This document shows positions 19,778 to 31,713 of a stretch of DNA of 64,000 bases, one piece after another. Within the stretch, counting starts at the first letter, position 1. Each line of letters opens with the position of its first letter. A program made the translations under genes and the position numbers. Origin of the DNA: Fistulifera solaris (taxonomy: Eukaryota > Bacillariophyta > Bacillariophyceae > Naviculales > Stauroneidaceae); contig AP026123.1 in the NCBI GenBank assembly GCA_030295235.1, positions 2,356,001 through 2,420,000 of the forward strand, written 5' to 3'. Below the pieces are notes generated by a model. The model worked only from the letters and a program-made list of their open reading frames with translations. It made no database searches and was not told the origin of the DNA.

Positions 19778-22700
19778 ATGAGTTACGACAGCTCTCGATT
19801 CCCTCGGAACAAGCCGGTAGTACAAACTGCTTGCGAAGGCATTCAGCAACTCATCGAACAATTGACGTTGAAGGATAATCCTCCAATTAATTGGAAAGAT
19901 CAGAGTGCTCTCTCCGAAAAGAAGGCTTTCTCGAATATAAATCAGGATGCTACAAAAGAGAAGTCTGACACGCAGAGCGACAACTTGGGTCATTTGTCGT
20001 TGATAGCTCTGTCGAAATGGACACTGCAAACCGCGGGCTATCCATTGCCTCAAGAAACGTCGGAGAACACGGAACCATACGCCCAATCATTCAAGAACCA
20101 GCTGAAAGCTTCTTCACCGAGCAACAGACACATTTGGCGGAAAGCAGTTTGTCGCCTGCCAAAAGATTCGAAAAGCGATCCTTTTGTTGCGAAAGCATGG
20201 AAGCACCAATTCGGGTCCGAGTATGCCAAACACTTGTACGAAGCGTCTCATTGTCCATCAGAGTCGGAGCCCACGAGGTTGCAATTCGTCCGTTTACGAA
20301 AGAAGCGGAACAACAGTAGAGAAACATGCATCCGAACGATCGAAGACGCTGACTTAGCGATTCAAACCGGGGCATTGGTAGACATTTGTGTCACTGCGGA
20401 TAATGCTCCTTCGCCCACTGGCTTTTTCCGAGTTTCGCAAAGTGCATCGGGGAGACCCTTCGGTCACAACAACATGTATCTGAACATTAAAAAGGAACCG
20501 AATTGGGACCGAGCCGCCCAACGACCGTGTATCACGGCGTTGTGTTTGATTTTTCCCGATCGGAAAGAGGTGGTTCCTCGGGGCTTTCAATTGGTGAGGC
20601 ACGCCAATTCGAAAACACCAGCTGATTTCGGAATGGATGGCGAAAGAATCTTTTGGTGCTTTCGTCTTTCGCGGGAAGGTAACCCGCTCACGGATATTGT
20701 TCCTCTGATACCTCGTTGGGGCGAAGCAGTTCCTTCCGGATATACGGTTGTAGAAAAAAGTCCGCAGAGTCATACTGCCTCGTTTTCGACTGTGATTTCG
20801 GATGTCACTAGGGCAGGTCTGTCGCAAAGAGAAGCGCGCAAGAACATTAAGATAGCAGTCTTCTTGGCCTATCGGCAAAGATTAACCAGCTTGGAATGTT
20901 TACGGCCACACCCATTGTTGACGGCAATTCAGCAAAAAAGGAAAGGTCAAAACGAAGCCAATACTCTAGAATCGTATTTTGGCACGGGAGGAACAGTGGT
21001 ATCCAGTTCGGTCGGTCGGTACCATATCCTGGATCGATCGACGCATGAACTTCTTGGAACAATGTCAGTCAAACATCGTCTGAAGCTTATCGATGCCTCG
21101 CGTCAAAAGTGTTCGGAATCGGGGCAAGATCTTGTTGGGGGATTCTATGGTTGCGCATCATTAGTTCCCCACTCTCGATCGGAGGATGCTTCCAGCATGG
21201 GAGGGAGCACCTTGCTTTCAGCGAAATCGATCGACGGAGGCTCCGCTGCGAATCCAAGTACATCCACTTCTCGTACTACTCAGATTAGGAGAATACTTGC
21301 AGTTGGCGAAACCGTGGAATCGGTCAAGGTGACGGACTTTATCCCGTTTCCTGAAGTAGCGAAAGGGTTGAGCGAGGACCGAGAACAAGCCCTCGTTCGC
21401 TTGCCGATTCGAACTGCTCTTTTGGTACCAATATTGTCTGCTTGTTACACAAGACATGGCGGAGCCGCTCTTCTGGCGGTAGAAATCCTTACCAAGCTGT
21501 TAACAAAAACTTCCATGTTCGACGATGATGTCGATACTTCAGATGACCATGATGGAGAATCGTGCTTGAGGTTGACTCTACTTGATCTCTGCGTACAAGC
21601 TGTTTGCGATGTTGCTACAAGTGGTGCTGAAGAAACGGCATTCAGTGCGTGTGTGCAGTTTGCTGAGCTCGCTATTCAATTCTCACAAGGGCAGCTGAGT
21701 ACAAGGACGATAGGCTTGGTTTATCGGATGTATTTTTTCGTGTTTTCGTTTGGAAATGGGTCAAACTGGTTTTCGCAAACATCAAAGACAGTGTCTGGGA
21801 GCAATGAGTGCAAAACTGAAGACTTTGACGTTCCTTTGCTACTCGACTGTAGAGGAAATTCCGGTCGACAATCATCAATTTTGCCAGGAGGAGCGCCACA
21901 AGTGGCTGCGTTGGCTCTTAAAAATCTTGTATATTTTTGTGTAAGAAAATTAGGAAAAAATCATCTGCCGGATTTTTGGGTGGGATATGAGATGACAAAT
22001 AAAAATGACGTCAATTTCGACATAGCGAGAAAGCGTTCAAGCACTTCGGTTGATGATGAAGTCGATTGTGCAATCCTCACGGAACTAGCGCTTCACCAGG
22101 TGCAGCGCTCTGGCGGCAGCGAAATGTTTTGGCATGATATGGTCACGACTTGTGGGCGTACTTTGTTTGGCAGGGACGAAGCAAATGTCGGTGACAAAGG
22201 CGCCTTCCCTCTAGTGTTTTCACTTTTGCCAACATCATTAAGACATCTTCTGGGAAGCTGCGAACAAAAACAAGAGGCAGCTCTCCGAGAGACTTGATGT
22301 GCAAGCTACTCTCGCTAGAGCTTCTACTACATTTTCTCGAGTGTTTGAGGGACGAGCAGGAAGCGAGTACCGAAGTTGAGAATGCTCCTGTGCGCGTCAT
22401 TTCATCTCGAGACATGGACGTACTGACATTTTCAGTTCGCCGTATGGTCGCTGCTTGTTTGCTATGGAACACTGAAGCGTCGCATGAAAGTCAATTCGTA
22501 TACAAAAGAGTTCTTCGAATTATATCCGAATTTTGGTGCTCTCCAATCCATCGCAAACGGTGCAAAGTAGAAACTGGGATACTTGTTGAACATTTCGTAG
22601 TAAGATTACTAGAAATGGGTCCCCATTTTCTGGGAGGGAGCGGCGAGCAGAAACACGGTCTCTATTTACAGCTGACTGAGCTGCTGATAGAGTTAAAGAA

Positions 22701-24935
22701 ATGGTTCGCTCGATGTCCTATCGATACCATTGAATTCTTTCTAAGCTATGACAAAGACTTTTCCTTGAAGAAAGTCGGATCCGGCCAAGATTTTGGCGCT
22801 GCAAAGTTACGGCTTTTACAACGCATATCTCTGGGTATATGCAAAATTGCAGAAACTTGTTCTAAATCTATTGGTAAGCAAACTCCGACAAACAGATCGC
22901 TCAAAGATCGGGTGTTCTGTGAGAGGGTCGACCACAACATGCTACCAGAATCATTGCATCCCACAGAAGCGAAAAGCAAGATGAGGGATTCAGCTACAAC
23001 ACTGCGAGCATTGTCACTTGATACCATTGCACAGATCGTCAAGTCACTTACTATGTCAGCTGCTTTATCAGTCGAACTTCCATTTTCAAAGCTTCTGCTC
23101 TCCTGGGATTTGGCAGATGATTTCTCCGCTTTGTCCCACCTCAAAGGATCAGTATCATCTAAGTATAATTCAGATCTCAGCGACAACGATATCACTAACG
23201 ACAGAAGTCCATGTCCTTTGAATAATGAAAATGATTCAAGCGCGGCCGTAGGGCCGTTGGATGATGCCCTGCAGCTAGCAAAGGACAGAGGTATCGACAA
23301 AGCCATTGAATATCTCATTGACTGTAATGTTATCATGTCCACACCTCGAGACGTCGCTCATTTCCTTCTGTCCAATCGAGAAAAGCTTGATGCATCTGTA
23401 CTGGGCAATTATATTAGCGAGGAAGGCGTCGGAGACGCTCAAAATGAATTCAAGAAAACCGTACTATATTTATTCGTCCGGGCGATATCTTTCGTTGGTT
23501 TGAATGTTGATCAAGGGTAAGTAGTCATGCCTGCAGCCCGTAGCACTGAAACGACTCTAAATTTTGCACTTCACAGTCTGAGGCGATTCCTCACTGCATC
23601 AGGCTTTCGATTGCCTGGCGAAGCGCAACGAATCGACAAACTTCTTCGAACATTTGCAAAGTGCTTTTACGAAGACAATGCTGGCGACATTCGATGCTGC
23701 CCGTTTGAATCAGAGGACGCTGTGTTTGTGCTTTCCTTTGCAATAATCATGTTGAATACAGATCTTCACAAGGTACGGCGCCGGAATCAAAGGAGGACAA
23801 CGAAAATGACCAAAATTGAGTTTGTAGAAAATACACGAAACGCACATGATAGCCTCGACTTCGACGCTAGCTATCTTGGTGCAATCTACGATTCTGTAAG
23901 TACATGCCCGATCATTCTCGAGAAAGTACACTTGGCGGAGTATGAAGAGATCAATTCGGTTGACGTTTGGCTAAAGTATGCTCGTGATGCAGATTCCCGA
24001 TTACGTGACCTTGCTTTATGCAGTTCGAGCTACGCAACCCTTGAAGAATTTACATTGGATCACAACGGCTGCCAACATGATGATCTATTCAGTTTATCTC
24101 GTCAATGTATATGTGAGATGTGGAATCAGTGGCATAGTGTTATCGGTGCTAGTATTGAAGTAGCACCACTCGACAAAGAGCACACCATACCTTCACTTGA
24201 AACTCTGTGGTACGCAATTGTTGCAGCAGTCTGCGTGGATTTACCTGTGGCGGCAGCTGCTTTCCTGCAACAACTAAGGAAATTCGCCTTGCTCAGTGAA
24301 AGCATAAACTCTGACAGTCAGGCGGACATCGATGATGATTACAAAGAGCATGCGTGGTCTGGAGAATTTGGAGTTTACTGTGGTCACTCTGACAAATCTA
24401 AACTCGCCGCTCTAAAAAACGCCATGAACGTCATCCGTTCCATCCGAATGTCCCTCTCAGATGAACGTAGCGGTCGAGACATCACGACGATTGCCCTTCA
24501 CGAGATAGAAACTGACTCTCTTTTCCTAAACCATCCTGGCAGAGCCTTCTTGCTCTTTGGAGACTTGCATAAAACATCTTCTCGGACTGGTCGGTCATCT
24601 GAATGCCGACTGTATCTTTTTCTGACGTCCTCTTATATTGCAAAGCAAAGCGGAATGGGCGATACAAGATTCTCGAGGAGTTTCCATTGCACCTGCTCAA
24701 AGTAATTGACTGGTTCCCACCATCTACTCATGATCGCCACAAAATTTTTGAAGTGCACACTCCAGATAAATGTTTACAACTTACGTGCTCCGACTACAAC
24801 GAGAAGAAATCGTGGGTTTTTCAGATTAGAGACGCAGTTCAACGCGAAGTCGAAGCGATGTCGAGAGTAGAGACAGCTCGTCTTTCGCATTTTCTTCGCA
24901 TGCATGATGGTAACCAATCTGTTGCGTCACCTTAG
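19778..24935 (+). CDS. SEC7-domain Arf guanine-nucleotide exchange factor with MABP-like domain
   Basis: About 1,700 residues. An MABP-like beta-prism region (about 180-335) reads VDICVTADNAPSPTGFFRVS, CITALCLIFPDRKEVVPRGF and GEAVPSGYTVVEKSP, the repeat pattern seen in MVB12 and in DENN proteins. A conserved-looking segment with YRQRLTSLECLRPHPLL and SSVGRYHILDRSTHELL follows, then a helical DCB/HUS-like region. The SEC7 domain (about 1160-1350) has the catalytic Glu in FRLPGEAQRID and the LSFAIIMLNTDLHK motif. The C-terminus (YKILEEFPLHLLKVIDWFPP, KKSWVFQIRDAVQREV) looks like a PH domain. Intron 23517-23576 (GTAAGT...CTTCACAG). One base is missing near 22293 and one T in the run 24617-24621. 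Predicted to activate Arf at Golgi or endosomal membranes. Confidence 0.85.
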
Positions 24936-24951
24936 ACTACAGCGACAATAT

Positions 24952-27900
24952 TCAGTAAGCTTTATAGAGATCTGCTAATTCTCTCCACGCTCGACTGGAG
25001 TCACCGTGATTCGCAGGAATCCTTAGGGCAAGAATGTGCGTGGGTCTATACTTGCTGTAATTGTTCCGTATCCATTCCAAAACATCTTTGTCGGGGCAGT
25101 AGAAAACCTTGATGTAGGTATCTACGTACGACATCCCTTTCGTAATTACTTGAGGCTGTTGGACAGGTTTTACGAAGAGAGACCTTCTTTCAAGTCTCGC
25201 TTTGACTGCCTGTGGCGTGACCCCTGATGAAAAGGAAGCCAAGTCAAGAGTCATGAGGGCTCTCCCTTCTGTAGAGCAAAAGGATATGCGCGAGAAACCT
25301 TCCAGCATTGTCGAGTATGCAGCGGTCAATAACCCTGACCAAACAAAGGAAATAGCTTTGTCTGGAAGCTTACCGGAAGTCGTCAAAAACCCCCAGAATA
25401 AAGCGCATCTCTCGCACATCGACTCAACATAATCATTCGGATCTTCGTTCAACTTGCTCTCCTCCCAAGCAGCCTCGTTGCATATCATACTCGTTACTAT
25501 ACCAGATCCATTCATAGCACGCTGACATGCGATTTGAGTACAAACGCGAACAAGCGAAGGCGTTACGCTTGAAAATGCATTCGAATAACTTTGGAGAGAT
25601 TCCGTAAACGAAAGATACTGGCTCCCGACTGAACAGCCACTCAAGAATGCCTTGGCAATATCGTAGAAAGCATCAGTGATGGATGCAACGGCGTACAAAC
25701 TTAGGGCACCCGCGACTCTCTTCTCCAAAAAACGGCATGTTTCGCAGACTTCTTCATCAAGTGGGCGTTTTTCATCAGATTGTCGCATCCAAGCGTCCAC
25801 TTTATCTAAATTTACTGCTTCCTTGAGACTTTGCTGTGCTCTAATGACGAAATCGCGTAAAGCGTTGATCTCAGCAGTATCGCTGGAAAGCGGTTCACAT
25901 ATTTCCGCATCCAATGTGTCAGACACCATTCGCATATACGCCGAATTTCGCGAAGGACGGCGGCCCTTACGAAATGTATCCAATAAGTTGTTTCCGATGG
26001 ACGCCCCCGAATAGCTACTCCTCTCCTGATTGTCATGCTTTTTGATTTGAAACGGGTTGGAAGTAAGTATACCTAATAGGTGCTTTTCATTTTGAGCTGA
26101 TCCAGCACACAGGCGAAGTACTGTGGTGGCGTAAAGATCACACAAATTTGCAACAACCACCGAAACGTCTTCAGCGATCAAAGGAAAACACAAAATCACA
26201 GTGAGTAAACGCGCGAGCCACTCTAAGAAATCATTGGCGACGTAATCAGGAGCAATCCGAGAAGTGGCCCCACGATCGTCAATCTCGTCATCTATACGAA
26301 AGCGAAATGGAAACTTTGGGTGAAACTCAATGCCGGGAATGATGGTATCTTTTTCAACAAAAATATCATCGATTTGATCAAAAGTCGATCGCCGTTGATG
26401 TTTAAACTCTCTTCTTCGACAATGGAAAAATCTAGGTTGTGTAGAAGAGGCAAGAAGCTGAAGCGATTCTCGTAGGGCCGAAAGCGAGATAGAAGCGCTT
26501 CGGCCACGAACGGATTATTTTGAAGGTTTGAAGCGTCCGAGGCGTTTTTGGTAGATGAAACGTCGAGAGCTTGTAAAATCCAGCATTCATTCGCAAGCTT
26601 ACGACCCGATGCATTCATGACTTCCACATGTAATGATTTTAAATGCCGTCGAAAGACATCGCCAAGCCTATCAAAAATTATATTTTTCTTTCCTGCAAGC
26701 GACGCAACATCATCGGAAGCTTCAACTGATTCGAAGAAAGTTCGCTTCTGAGAAATGAAGCGATCTACAAGTGCGTAAACAATGCATAAATTTTTGACGT
26801 CTTGAAGCCAAAGGGTCTCATCGACATCTTGATTGTTGTAGGAAAATAGTGATTGCCCGCCTCGAGAGGCCAAATATCCATCCAGACATCTAACAAGCGC
26901 AGCCTCACAGTTATTCCAGAGATGTTCTTTTATCTCTTGCACTTGCTTAGAGAAAGAGAAAATCGCCAGATCAGTACTAGAATCACAAGGTAAATTACTA
27001 GAGCCCATCGAAGCATGCCACCCCGTCAACTTCAAGGAAAAAACTAAGATTGCTCTTAGTAACAAGCAAAGCTTGCGCATGACGCCAGGAAGGTAGTCAA
27101 AGAAGCTTCCTTCAAAGTCGAACCGGATAGTGGTGAGATTTTGGATAACAGATCGTAACTTATGTCGATCACCCCAATCAAGATCAATTTCATCAGCCAA
27201 CTGATCCAAATCTTTCGAATAGTCCGACCGAACGATTTCATATGCTGGATCCGCGAGCGCAATAGCAAGTGATCGCTCCGTTTCGTAGCAAAACGATTTG
27301 TTGATTTGCTCTGACCACCAATTCACAAGATTTACTCCATCCGGCAGGGCCGCACCGAATCTTTGATGGACATCAAGACACACATCGAATAAACGTTTGT
27401 GGCTGACACTGTCGAACTCGGCCCTTCGACAAAGACAAACAACAGCAGATTGACAAAGAATTGCTAGTCTCGACCATATACGCTCACCAATCTTATCGAG
27501 GCGAGACCTCGTCAAGTCTAGGGCTCGCACATTTGCCAAACAATCGCTTGATAGACTCTTGCTTAGCGTATCGATTTGATCAATAATTTTCTCGTAGTCT
27601 GACAAGCCATTTTCGCGTTGGAAGGACAAGGTATCAACGGCATCATACAAATCATTGAGAGATTGGTTAGCACAAGCTATATCCTGTAGCACATCGTCAA
27701 GTTTCCGGTAGTTCTCTCGTCCATCAGAAGCTTTCAACACTATTATCGATCCAGCCAAACCGGTGCCTTCTGCTTCCTCCCCTGTCGCAGTCTTCAACGC
27801 ATCACAGCAACGATCCATGTACATCTCCGTGAGACGAACATTTTGATCCAAATCGTAAATCAACCGATTGGCGTGAAGCAGTTCGGACTGAAGCGGCTGA

Positions 27901-29117
27901 ACCTGTCGAAGCGAAACCTTCTGCACTTCTTCCAGCGCCGCATCCAAATTCGATAATGCCGTCGCCATGTAGTCATCCCAAACCTCAATATCACTATTCT
28001 CCGTAATCCCCTCGGACTTGCTGTACAACGCCATCAAATTATGCCACGGAAGTGAGCCGAGAAGCTTGACGCCGTCGTCGACTTCTGGATTGGAAAAGTA
28101 GTATTCCGGCAGATTGAACTCCTCCTGTAACCGCAATATACAACGATCTTGATCTTCGGTCGTCCATATTATACTGTCATCATCATCATCATCCTCATGC
28201 TGTTTCAATCCGAGTACTTGATTGTTCTCTTCAAAAAACTTTTGTTGCCGGCGGCGCAAGAATCGGCCTTCAAGTGTACTGTAATCTTGCCAGGGTAATT
28301 TCAGCGAGATGGGTCGATCGTCCACTCCCCGTGCGGCTGCCGGCAACGTTGCTGGAACGGGCGATGGCAAATCGATAAACGCAGGCAAAGGATCATGTTG
28401 GTCCGCCGAGCTGTCTTCGTCTTCGAAACTTTCCGAAATCATTTTGTGAAGGCTCACTGTTTCTTGGCGGCTTTCGTTGAGCGACAAGATTCTTCTATGT
28501 TCCGCCACCACTTGCTCGGACCGCTCCAACAAATCGGGGGTCAAGGGGCTCAGACAATGCGGCGGTATTGGATGTTGTTGCAGCAACGATTCCACCCGAT
28601 CCACCAACTCGGTCGTATCGTCTGCCGATTGAAATTCCCCAAAGTCCGAGTCGCTTCGTTCCGACTCTTCGTCATCGCTGGAGGATGATTCTTCGAATTC
28701 AAAAATACTTTGCAAACCCTCTTCCCATTTCGCCACGTAACGTTCCAGTTCCCGTAATCGACGATCTCCACCATTTTCGAGTTCAATGAGCCATTCGTTC
28801 GATTCGGAAACATGGGAAGCATCGTGCGATTTATCCAGCATCCAATCAAATTCGTGCGTCGGAATATAGGAAGTAGGAGTCTGTGAAGAGTTGTTGTTTT
28901 GCAGACGCGTCCACAATGTCGGCTTTAATTCCGTCGAATACAACGAACGCATCGCTTGATCGATGTTCGCACAATCATCATTCTTGTTTGTTTCGTCCGT
29001 AGAAAATGGAGGGGGCCGTAACAACATCGAAGAACGCACGGCCAACGACAACCGTCGTGCGGTACGCCACGGCGATGTCCTTTCGTCGCGTCGCATATTG
29101 CTTTTGTTAGTTCTCAA
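24952..29117 (-). CDS. VPS50: VPS50/syndetin, EARP tethering-complex subunit
   Basis: About 1,390 residues. After an acidic, disordered N-terminus, the VPS54_N-like region begins at FNLPEYYFSNPEVDDGVKLL and continues with a tethering-complex coiled coil (ALEEVQKVSLRQVQPLQSEL, YRKLDDVLQDIACANQSLND). The C-terminal syndetin domain has TEGRALMTLDLASFSSGVTP and YVDTYIKVFYCPDKDVLEWI, which match the family's end. EARP recycles endosomal cargo. One base is missing in the A run 26380-26383 (plus strand): upstream frame ends GDRL, downstream frame begins FDQIDDIFVEKD. Stop is at 24952, only 16 bases from the Arf-GEF stop on the other strand. The start at 29117 follows an Arg-rich MRTNKSNMRRDER stretch. 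Confidence 0.8.
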
Positions 29118-29615
29118 ACGAAAGAGAAATAGTTGTTGAAGCTGTAGTTATGAGGAGGTCAAGCAGTTGTTGCTTTTGTCCTTTGCAACAACCGCAACAA
29201 GCTCTTTCATTCTTTCATGCGCATTCTCCCAATAATACCTCCTTGCATTCTCCGCCATAATAAACGGGCTTGCTCGCGACAACGGAAACAATTTACTGCG
29301 AAACCGTATATTCAATTTACTATAGTCTATAATGTTAGTTTATAGACTTCGCGACTGACTCAGTTTTTCAGTCCTGGAATGGTTGACGACCTCTCTCCAT
29401 CGATGTTACTAAGGTCTACCTGGTAAGGTACAAGACTAGAGGAGACGATGTCCTTTTCCTTCCACGCAGAAATAGAACGTGGTTTTGAATAGAAAACAAC
29501 AAGATCCAACGCTGGATACAGTTACATTGCTGTAGATCACTTGACCAACTAGTTGCTTGATTAACTCGATAGAATTGATTTTTATTAGTTTTTCGTTAGT
29601 TGCCAAGGATGCTAT
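29118..29615. other. Intergenic region
   Basis: About 500 bases between the VPS50 start and the V-ATPase H stop, both on the minus strand: VPS50 promoter plus the V-ATPase H 3' flank. Nothing else seen. Confidence 0.35.
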
Positions 29616-31196
29616 TTATTTCACATACTCCCAGTTGTTCACCATAATCTTGGATACGCATTGCAAAGCATGACGCTGCAATTCCGCATTCTCGTGTTCA
29701 ATCAATGTCATGACCAGATCTTTGGCTCCCAATCGCTTCACGATGGCTCGCCCGTTCGGATAATGACGAACAAATTCACCAATATCAAAACACGCAATGG
29801 CGGCGACTTCTTCATCGCGATTGCTCAACAACGCAATCAACACTTTGAGTAAACGAAAATCACCATCACTTCCTTCCATCATCTTGGCGTTTTCTTTGAA
29901 AAAGGCTTCCGTGTGACACGATCCCCATTGCAAGTGACCGGATTCCACTTCATTCTTGTACACTTCCCAACGACTCATTTCTTTATAATTCTCATGCAGC
30001 AGTTTGTGCAACAACTGAATGTCTTCCGCCAAATCCGGATCGGTGAATTGTCGATCCCGCAAATGATCCACCGCTTTGATCAAACCGCACGCAATCATTT
30101 CCGAAAGAAAGAATTTGCCATCCATCTGGGGTGCGCCATTGTTCAAGGGTTCATTTTCATCGACGGTGCACAGCGCCAAATTGCGGAGGGACGCCAAAGC
30201 GACACGAACGACCTTTTCGCGCGGCGCCACCGCAATCAAATCGACCAAGGCCGACACGGCCAAACTATCCTTGGCGAAATCGTGTCGAATCGCGGACGAA
30301 TGATTGAGTTCGTACGTCAAAATCCACATACAGAACGCAATTTCGTACAGTTGCTGCACGGACGCCATTTTCTTCTTGTCAACCGATTTCCCAATGCGCA
30401 ATTGTCGTGCCATGTATTTGATGCCTCCCGATTTGCAAAACAGAATCCGGGTTTCGTGGGCATCCACGAGCACTTTCAGTGCCGGCGAACAACTTCCGAC
30501 CAACGGACCGGTGGCATGTTTGAGTTGCGAAATGACCCAGGCCGTAATGGCTTCGAGGGGTTCGACGGCGGACGCGTATTGAATCGGTCGGGCGGCTTTA
30601 CTGTCACTGCGATGACGTTGACTCGGACACGCGGTGACCAACATTTGCGCGAGACACAGTGCGGCGACTTTTTGGGCAAAGGCGTCTCCCTTGCCCGGTT
30701 TGTCGAGAATGCGCAAGAGCGCTTTCCACTGTTCGACGAGGACTCCATCTTTGCCAACATAAAAGACAGACGCAATCGAAACACCTTTCACTCCGACTTT
30801 GAGTGTTTGCAAAATATCCAATAATTTCGTCAAAGCGTAATGACAGACCACACCCAACGGATCGACTGCCAACGTGGCTAACGCTTCTTGTTCCGTAACA
30901 CCCGCCGGAGACAATTTCGAAACTTCTCCCATTCCAGCACCAGCGGCCGACGACTCGGCCACGAGTTTAAGTAAGACACGCGCGTACATACTCGCGTCAC
31001 GGGAATCCGATAAGGTATAATCCATCGGATTGGTTTCGGCCATGCGCAGTAACGCCGTTTCCTGGGCCGTGAGTTGGAGGGTCCCCAACGAGTCCCATTG
31101 TATGTGCGCAAAGGCGGGGGAGACGGGAGATTTGAGGGTCGCAAAAGCGGCCGATGCGACGGCTTCGCTGGGAATTGCGGTATCGGTCATTTCCAT
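29616..31196 (-). CDS. VMA13: V-type proton ATPase subunit H
   Basis: 526 residues from the ATG at 31196 (MEMTDTAIPSEAV); the frame is open further up to 31352 but that part is hydrophobic and unlike the family. The protein is built of HEAT/armadillo helices. The conserved C-terminal domain is plain: LLHKLLHENYKEMSRWEVYK, SGHLQWGSCHTEAFFKENA, RDEEVAAIACFDIGEFVRHYP then NGRAIVKRLGAKDLVMTLIE. Subunit H sits on the cytosolic V1 sector, couples V1 to V0 and silences free V1. In diatoms V-ATPase acidifies vacuole, Golgi and silica deposition vesicle; which one this serves is not visible. No intron and no frame break. Confidence 0.93.
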   Translation of the reverse strand: MEMTDTAIPSEAVASAAFATLKSPVSPAFAHIQWDSLGTLQLTAQETALLRMAETNPMDYTLSDSRDASMYARVLLKLVAESSAAGAGMGEVSKLSPAGVTEQEALATLAVDPLGVVCHYALTKLLDILQTLKVGVKGVSIASVFYVGKDGVLVEQWKALLRILDKPGKGDAFAQKVAALCLAQMLVTACPSQRHRSDSKAARPIQYASAVEPLEAITAWVISQLKHATGPLVGSCSPALKVLVDAHETRILFCKSGGIKYMARQLRIGKSVDKKKMASVQQLYEIAFCMWILTYELNHSSAIRHDFAKDSLAVSALVDLIAVAPREKVVRVALASLRNLALCTVDENEPLNNGAPQMDGKFFLSEMIACGLIKAVDHLRDRQFTDPDLAEDIQLLHKLLHENYKEMSRWEVYKNEVESGHLQWGSCHTEAFFKENAKMMEGSDGDFRLLKVLIALLSNRDEEVAAIACFDIGEFVRHYPNGRAIVKRLGAKDLVMTLIEHENAELQRHALQCVSKIMVNNWEYVK

Positions 31197-31713
31197 TATT
31201 GACTGTATAGACGAAACTGAACAGATCTTCAGTAGCAACAGATAACAATGAAGAATCAAATACAAGACGATCGACAACAACAAGCATAACTTCTGGCTTT
31301 TCGCTCGCGCTTTTGCGAGCTGCGAAATTGGCGAACCAGCAGCGACTGCCAACAGTACTCATCCTCATATTTCCCCATGCAACGGATAGTTGCAAGTTTT
31401 ATGTTTAATGTACTTAACGATTGTTTAACGTCTTTAAACAAGAATGCCATCCACATGCAATTATTACCGGATCGACATATTTCTCGTTCCGCAGTATTTC
31501 GGTTGTCGACCTTTTCGGAGTCGCCAGTCGCCAGTATACGATCGAACAGATCATTGTACATTCCACTCTACATGACACGAAGCTGGTCCTTTCCAAGTCG
31601 CCACCAAAGTGTAATAAATACTTCGCACACAATTTTTTTTTATTTTGCATTGGTCGGATTGCAAAGATCGCCGACCTTGTGTTCATTGTTCCATAGCCAT
31701 CGAAAGCAGCACG
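31197..31713. other. Divergent promoter region
   Basis: About 520 bases between the V-ATPase H start (leftward) and the M43 protease start (rightward). It contains a T-rich tract (31632-31645) shortly before the protease start. No gene or repeat recognised. Confidence 0.35.

Noticed and set aside
24603-24935. Separate small PH-domain gene after the Arf-GEF
   Set aside because: It overlaps the Arf-GEF frame at a five-T run, and one extra T would join them into the expected SEC7-PH order.
29913-30824. 303-residue open frame on the plus strand
   Set aside because: Entirely antisense to V-ATPase subunit H, whose protein is strongly conserved; the plus-strand frame is a shadow of it.
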